A DNA stretch of 10,661 bases from Chloroflexota bacterium (GTDB taxonomy: Bacteria; Chloroflexota; UBA5177; JANWHV01). Below are positions 6,997-10,661 of the stretch, piece after piece. Under the pieces are notes generated by a model. The model saw only the letters and a program-made list of their open reading frames with translations, was not told the origin of the DNA and made no database searches. Where the stretch lies: the NCBI GenBank assembly GCA_025924845.1, contig JAICHN010000149.1:1-10661 (forward strand). Reading direction: 5' to 3'. Every line of letters starts with the position of its first letter. Within the stretch, counting starts at the first letter, position 1. The position numbers were made by a program, and so were the translations under genes.

Positions 6997-7025
6997 TTGA
7001 CATGCAATACCACGCGGCGCATACT
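6997..7025 (+). promoter_or_regulatory. promoter of the creatininase/ABC locus
   Basis: A perfect -35 TTGACA (6997-7002) is followed after 17 bases by CATACT (7020-7025, 4/6 match to TATAAT). Transcription would begin near 7032, at the first of the two CATTCT..GCAAC repeats, giving a leader of about 117 bases before ATG 7149. A protein bound to the GCAAC sites at 7032-7061 would sit just downstream of the polymerase. A perfect TATAAT at 7131-7136 is an alternative but has no -35 box. Confidence 0.55.
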
Positions 7026-7148
7026 GGGAACCATTCTGCAACACCGGGCATTCTATGCAACGCTCAGGTTTGATGCCGCTTCGTCGGTTGGTAGTCCGCT
7101 TCCCGCGCCGTCCCGTCCAACTTCAGTTTCTATAATGGAGTGTCTGGG

Positions 7149-7937
7149 ATGCCCGAGCAACAGTACGAACTGATGCGGCCGCAAGACATCGTGATTGAGC
7201 GCGATCGCGCCCCCATCTGCTACCTCCCGCTCGGACCACTGGAATGGCACGGGCCGCACTTACCCTATGGAGTGGATCTGCTCCACGCCTACACTCTTGC
7301 CCGAGAGGCCGCCCGCCGGACCGGGGGAGTGGTCTTGCCGCCTTTGCCCCTGGGCACCGAAACCTATCTGTCCCCTGATCGGGTGCGCGATCGCGGGTTC
7401 AGCGGTGACGAGCGGATCGTCGGCATGGACTTTCCCGGATTCCTTCTCCCCAGCCTGTACGTGGAGGACAGCGCCTTTGGGGTGATCTTGCACGAAATGA
7501 TCCGCGCCCTCAAGCGACAGCGATTTCGTGTGATCGCCGTGATCAACGGGCACGGCGGCAAGAATCATCTGGTGACCCTGGATCGTATCGTCGATGAGGA
7601 AACTGAGCCGGGCATAGTTTCCGTCCAGCATGTGTTTGCTCTACGGGCCGGCGATCCGGGTGGTCATGCCGAACGCGGGGAGACCGCGTTCATGCTGGCC
7701 TATTACCCCGACACCGTGGATTTGGCGGCACTGCCGCCGTTGCCCGAACCGCTCAAGAACACCGAGTTCGGCGTCCTCGACCATCCAACCTGCGTGGGTG
7801 AGCCGACGGCGGATTTCACGGTGCGTCCCGAGCAGGATCCCCGCCACGCCGGCGCGGTCGACGGCCGGGCTGCCATGGAGCGCAAGGTTCAGTACGTGGC
7901 GGAGCGCGTACGGCAGGCGCTGGCTATCGTTGGCTGA
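7149..7937 (+). CDS. creatininase-family metallohydrolase
   Basis: The 262-residue protein belongs to the creatininase superfamily of divalent-metal amidohydrolases, cytosolic enzymes that open cyclic amides or related bonds. Metal-site motifs are present: LPLGPLEWHGPHLPYGVD supplies Glu32, His34 and Asp43, NGHGG supplies His135, and GGHAERGET supplies Glu178. Between the first and second motifs lies a long stretch (about 70-115, including SPDRVRDRGFSGDE and GMDFPGFLLPSLYVED) that differs from the shorter, simpler segment of typical creatinine amidohydrolases and may shape a different pocket. I prefer ATG 7149, which has GGAG at 7137-7140 eight bases upstream; an in-frame GTG at 7140 would add three residues. 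It is divergent from the IclR regulator and 100 bases ahead of a sugar-type ABC importer. Known relatives include IolN-type hydrolases of inositol catabolism, so a sugar- or cyclitol-derived substrate is plausible. True creatininase activity is unlikely from this context. Confidence 0.88.
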   Translation: MPEQQYELMRPQDIVIERDRAPICYLPLGPLEWHGPHLPYGVDLLHAYTLAREAARRTGGVVLPPLPLGTETYLSPDRVRDRGFSGDERIVGMDFPGFLLPSLYVEDSAFGVILHEMIRALKRQRFRVIAVINGHGGKNHLVTLDRIVDEETEPGIVSVQHVFALRAGDPGGHAERGETAFMLAYYPDTVDLAALPPLPEPLKNTEFGVLDHPTCVGEPTADFTVRPEQDPRHAGAVDGRAAMERKVQYVAERVRQALAIVG

Positions 7938-7960
7938 GCGTTGGAAACGGAGCCAGGTGA

Positions 7961-8107
7961 AGGAGGTGAATGCACGTTCAAGGGTTCAGGCATAGGGTAA
8001 AGCCGGTGTATGGTCCCCAAATGCGAAGGAGAGGCACATGGCCACCAAGCGAATCCGGTATCTTCCCAGCTTCCTCATCCTCGTCGCCGTACTGTTCCCT
8101 CTGGTAG
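7961..8107 (+). other. orphan perfect Shine-Dalgarno with possible 45-codon leader ORF
   Basis: AGGAGGTGA (7961-7969) is an ideal anti-16S match, but the ATG at 7970 follows immediately, leaving only about 3 bases after GGAGG, less than the normal spacing. That ATG opens a 45-codon frame ending at TAG 8105-8107, out of frame with and overlapping the first 70 bases of the binding-protein gene. The peptide is Arg/Ser/Pro-rich and resembles nothing I recognise. It may be a translated leader, a ribosome standby site, or chance. Confidence 0.25.
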
Positions 8108-9345
8108 GTTCCAATACTCCCAGCGCGGGCGCGCATCGGGCCAACGGACCCGTAACGATCAGTTTTTATTATCGCGGCACCACCTCGCAGCACGACCAAT
8201 GGGTCAGCTGGATGGTGACCAACTTTAACAAGCAAAACCAGGGCAAGATCCAGGTCACCACATCGAGCACGCCCGATGCCGATTATCATCAGAAGATCAA
8301 CCTGGTGTTGGGCGGCTCGAATCCTCCCGACATCTTCTTCTCCTGGGAAGGCGGCTACGCCAAATCCATGGTCGACGCGGGGAACGCGGCGCCCCTCGAT
8401 GCCTACTACAAGCAGTATCACTGGAACAGTGAGCTCACCCCGGTAGCCGCGAAGCTTGCCACCATTGAGGGTCACCAGTATTTCCTCGCCGGCTATATCT
8501 CAGCCTCGGTCGTCTGGTACAACACCGCCATCTTCGCCAAGTATCATCTCAAACCGCCCAAGACCTGGGATCAGCTGGTCACCGTGGCCAATACCCTGAA
8601 GAGCCATGGCATCGCTCCCTTCCTGCTCGCCAACCAGCAGCAATGGGAAGCCCAGTTCGACTGGACGGGCTATTTCGTCAACAAGTACGGGGTCGGGGTC
8701 TATAATCAATTGCTCAACCGGCAGATTCCCTGGACCGATCCGCGTGTCGTCGCTACGTTCGCCCAGATCAAGCAGATGGAAGACAACGGCTGGTTCCTGC
8801 AGGGCATCAACTCCATGGACTTCGATACCACGGCGATTATCTTCTGGAAGAAGCAAAAGGCCGCCATGTGGTATCAGGGCTCGTTCATTCTGCCCAAGTT
8901 CATCACCGATAAGAAGCTCACCCAGCCGGTGGATTGGTTCCCCTACCCCCAGATCGGCAACCAGTCGCCTACCGTCTCCGTCTTCGCCGAAGATACCTAC
9001 ATGATCAACAAGAAGAGCGCGCACAAGGCCGAGGCCGCGAAGTTCCTTGACTTCCTGGTCTCCGCCGCGTCCCAGCGGCAGCAGGTGGATCTGGTGGGGC
9101 CGTACTCTCCCAATGCATCGGTGGCTCCGATTGGCGAGGCGCCGATGGTGGAGCGGTTGGCCAAGCTGATTGCCGGCTATAAGGCGTCGACCTTCATGCA
9201 TATTGACCACGCGCTGGGCCAGGACGTGGCGCAGCCATTCCTCGAGCAGTTGCAAGGCGTACTCGCGGGCACCGTCACACCGGCCAAGGCGGCGGCGGTA
9301 ACCGAGGCGGCGGCCAAGAAGGCCATGGGCCCAGTGCATATGTAA
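8038..9345 (+). CDS. ABC sugar transporter substrate-binding protein (CUT1, family 1)
   Basis: The 435-residue protein is a family 1 extracellular solute-binding protein, the component that captures an oligosaccharide, polyol or similar ligand for a CUT1 importer. Residues 1-32 form a Sec signal peptide: positives at 4-7, a hydrophobic core at about 12-24, and Ala-Gly-Ala before a likely cut after residue 32. Family traits include the early WVSWMVTNFNKQ helix, PDIFFSWEGGYAKSMVDAG near residue 100, and AEAAKFLDFLVSA near 335. The abundance of Trp, Tyr and Phe suits stacking against sugar rings. Unusually, the protein contains no cysteine at all, so it cannot be lipid-anchored at a lipobox. ATG 8038 has AAGGAG (8026-8031) six bases upstream. 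It lies 100 bases after the creatininase-family gene with no clear terminator between, and ahead of two permease genes. The ligand is unknown. Confidence 0.93.
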   Translation: MATKRIRYLPSFLILVAVLFPLVGSNTPSAGAHRANGPVTISFYYRGTTSQHDQWVSWMVTNFNKQNQGKIQVTTSSTPDADYHQKINLVLGGSNPPDIFFSWEGGYAKSMVDAGNAAPLDAYYKQYHWNSELTPVAAKLATIEGHQYFLAGYISASVVWYNTAIFAKYHLKPPKTWDQLVTVANTLKSHGIAPFLLANQQQWEAQFDWTGYFVNKYGVGVYNQLLNRQIPWTDPRVVATFAQIKQMEDNGWFLQGINSMDFDTTAIIFWKKQKAAMWYQGSFILPKFITDKKLTQPVDWFPYPQIGNQSPTVSVFAEDTYMINKKSAHKAEAAKFLDFLVSAASQRQQVDLVGPYSPNASVAPIGEAPMVERLAKLIAGYKASTFMHIDHALGQDVAQPFLEQLQGVLAGTVTPAKAAAVTEAAAKKAMGPVHM

Positions 9346-9356
9346 CGGGGAAGGCC

Positions 9357-9393
9357 CGGGCCGGCGTGCTTCGATACGGAGCACGCCGGCCCG
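9357..9393 (+). promoter_or_regulatory. strong intergenic hairpin after the binding-protein gene
   Basis: CGGGCCGGCGTGCT (9357-9370) pairs perfectly with AGCACGCCGGCCCG (9380-9393). The inner bases add a T-G wobble and two GC pairs, leaving an ATA triloop, for a 17-bp stem. It begins 12 bases after the stop codon. No T-tract follows, so it is more likely an mRNA 3'-end stabiliser or partial attenuator than a full terminator. Two weaker stems follow: CGGCTG/CAGCCG (9394-9399 with 9409-9414) and TCCCGG/CCGGGA (9418-9423 with 9440-9445). Confidence 0.75.
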
Positions 9394-9500
9394 CGGCTGA
9401 CGATGCCGCAGCCGATTTCCCGGTAGGGCGCCTGCTTTGCCGGGAGCACCATCCAGATCAACTTTACCAATCACTCAAGCAGCAGCAAGGGGATGCCCCG

Positions 9501-10445
9501 TTGGCCGCCGTGACTTCACCAGCCCCTCCCGTATCCAGCCCTGCAAGCCACTGGCGTGCCTTTAAGAAGCACTGGGTGGTGTATGTCGCCGGCGTGCTGC
9601 TGCCCCTCACCCTGTATTGCATCTTCGTCGGCTATCCCCTCGTCTACAACGTGTACCTGAGCTTCATCGACTGGAACGGTCTGTCCGCCCATATGAAGTT
9701 CGTCGGATTCAGCAACTACACGGAGCTATTCCACGACAGCATATTCTGGGACTCGTTGACCAACACCCTACGATGGGTAGCCGGCGCAATCATCTTCGCC
9801 GATGGCGTTGCCTTTCTCCTGGCCGTCTTCCTCCGCTCCAATAAGGTCCACCTCGGCACCGCCTTCCGAATGTTGTTTTTCCTGCCGGTGACGATGTCCC
9901 TGGTATCCATTAGCCTCATGTTTTCCTTTATTCTCAACCCTGCCTTCGGCGTGATTAGCGTTATTCTGCAAGACATCGGCCTGGGCAGTTTGAACGTAGA
10001 TCTGCTGGGGAACTCAAGTTCCGCAATCTATACCCTCATCGCGGTGTTCGGTTGGTCGTACGTGGGCATTCCGATGATGCTCTTCGACGCCGGTCTCACC
10101 CAGATCCCGGCCGAACTCTATGAAGCGGCCCGCCTTGAGGGCGCGGGCACGGCGCAGATTCTGTTCCGCGTGACGATGCCCATCCTGCGCCCCATCTTCC
10201 TCGTGGTGACCATCCTGGCCGTAATCGAGGCGCTGCGTACCTTCGATATCGTGCTGGTGATGACCCGCGGCGGGCCGGGGACCGCGAGTGATGTCCTGGG
10301 CTATTTCATGTACATCGCGGCCTTTACCGAGACCCGCTTCGGCTATGGAGCGGCGATCAGTACGGTGATTCTCCTGTTCAGTGCCGTGTTCGCCCTTACC
10401 TATTTGCGTCGAGTGGGAAGGGATGTTCTCCATGCGTCGGAGTAG
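9501..10445 (+). CDS. ABC sugar transporter permease (MalF-type, CUT1)
   Basis: From TTG 9501 this is a 314-residue inner-membrane permease of the MalF/UgpA type, one half of the channel through which the captured substrate enters the cell. It starts with a short Pro/Ser-rich cytoplasmic tail, then the first membrane helix (about 24-46), then the NVYLSFIDWNG loop typical of the family. About five more helices follow. The EAA loop that docks on the ATPase is at residues 208-214 (EAARLEG), continuing to VTMPIL. The frame is open back to GTG 9366, but that start lies inside the strong intergenic hairpin and the extra 45 residues look non-coding. AAGGGG (9487-9492) sits 8 bases before TTG 9501, which decides the start; GTG 9510 is an alternative. 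It overlaps the next permease gene by 14 bases. Confidence 0.92.
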   Translation: MAAVTSPAPPVSSPASHWRAFKKHWVVYVAGVLLPLTLYCIFVGYPLVYNVYLSFIDWNGLSAHMKFVGFSNYTELFHDSIFWDSLTNTLRWVAGAIIFADGVAFLLAVFLRSNKVHLGTAFRMLFFLPVTMSLVSISLMFSFILNPAFGVISVILQDIGLGSLNVDLLGNSSSAIYTLIAVFGWSYVGIPMMLFDAGLTQIPAELYEAARLEGAGTAQILFRVTMPILRPIFLVVTILAVIEALRTFDIVLVMTRGGPGTASDVLGYFMYIAAFTETRFGYGAAISTVILLFSAVFALTYLRRVGRDVLHASE

Positions 10446-10661
10446 TCCGCTCCAGCGACTTATGAAGATCGCTCTGACCGTGCTGGTGCTGGGCCTCGCG
10501 GCGATCTGGATCTATCCATTCATCCTTACCGTCTTCACCTCATTGAAGACGCCGGACGACGTGCTGAATGATCCGTTCAACTTCCCGCCCCACCTCACCC
10601 TTGATGCCTATTCAACTGTCTGGACCGATCTGAATTTCGGACAACTGCTGAAGAACAGCCT
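10432..10661 (+). CDS. ABC sugar transporter permease (MalG-type), 3' end outside window
   Basis: A partial gene starts at ATG 10432 and stays open to the last base, giving 76 complete codons. It is the second CUT1 permease, expected to pair with the preceding one. A short basic N-terminus (MRRSSPLQRLMK) leads into a hydrophobic helix (about 12-34), followed by TSLKTPDDVLNDPFNFPP and LTLDAYSTVW, the standard first periplasmic loop of MalG-like proteins. AAGGG (10418-10422) is 9 bases upstream. An in-frame ATG at 10423 would add three residues but sits directly on the ribosome-binding sequence. The start overlaps the end of the first permease by 14 bases, implying translational coupling. The ATPase is not visible; it may follow beyond the window or be a shared one, as is common for CUT1 importers. 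Confidence 0.92.
   Translation, partial: MRRSSPLQRLMKIALTVLVLGLAAIWIYPFILTVFTSLKTPDDVLNDPFNFPPHLTLDAYSTVWTDLNFGQLLKNS

Noticed and set aside
7131..7136. Perfect TATAAT just before the creatininase-family gene as its promoter
   Set aside because: No -35 box at 16-18 bases, and a start near 7143 would cut off the GGAG ribosome-binding site; the TTGACA-N17-CATACT promoter upstream fits better. It is not excluded as a secondary start.
8500..9474. Open minus-strand frame of 324 codons antisense to the binding-protein gene
   Set aside because: It is a codon-bias shadow: Arg/Leu/Gly-rich with no recognisable domain, while the plus strand carries a clear family 1 binding protein over the same bases.
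9366..9500. 45-residue extension of the first permease
   Set aside because: The GTG lies inside a near-perfect hairpin, the added residues do not look like a permease N-terminus, and TTG 9501 has a good AAGGGG site.

Overview
The window is high-GC bacterial DNA without rRNA, tRNA, CRISPR or an insertion sequence. The gene types suggest an environmental Chloroflexota bacterium or a relative: a large YfhO-type membrane protein, a minimal SHELR-type histidine kinase, a Nudix protein with a helical N-terminal domain, and a CUT1 sugar importer regulated by an IclR protein. Several genes appear to be leaderless. This placement is inferred from family composition; no phylogenetic marker is present.

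Left part (1-5425): a GNAT acetyltransferase (+) converges on a minus-strand series running, in transcription order, histidine kinase, 862-residue YfhO-like membrane protein and aldo/keto reductase. The last two are only 31 bases apart and probably co-transcribed. A perfect 14-bp-arm inverted repeat separates the kinase from the YfhO-like gene. The YfhO-like gene has a TTGACA promoter placed so that transcription would begin at its GTG start codon.

Middle (5426-6910): a Nudix hydrolase (+), divergent from the kinase, converges on an IclR-family regulator (-).

Right part (6911-10661): the most coherent unit. The iclR-type gene is divergent from a creatininase-family metallohydrolase, which is followed by a CUT1 ABC importer: substrate-binding protein, first permease, and a second permease cut by the window edge. 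The intergenic region has two recognisable opposing promoters and several GCAAC-type half-sites, one pair forming a palindrome over the regulator's own -35 box. The simplest reading is a substrate-inducible locus that imports a sugar or sugar-like compound and hydrolyses an amide or lactone-type bond in it or in an intermediate. The substrate cannot be read from the sequence. The 155-base spacer between binding protein and first permease holds a very strong GC-rich hairpin and two weaker ones, an arrangement suited to making more binding protein than permease.
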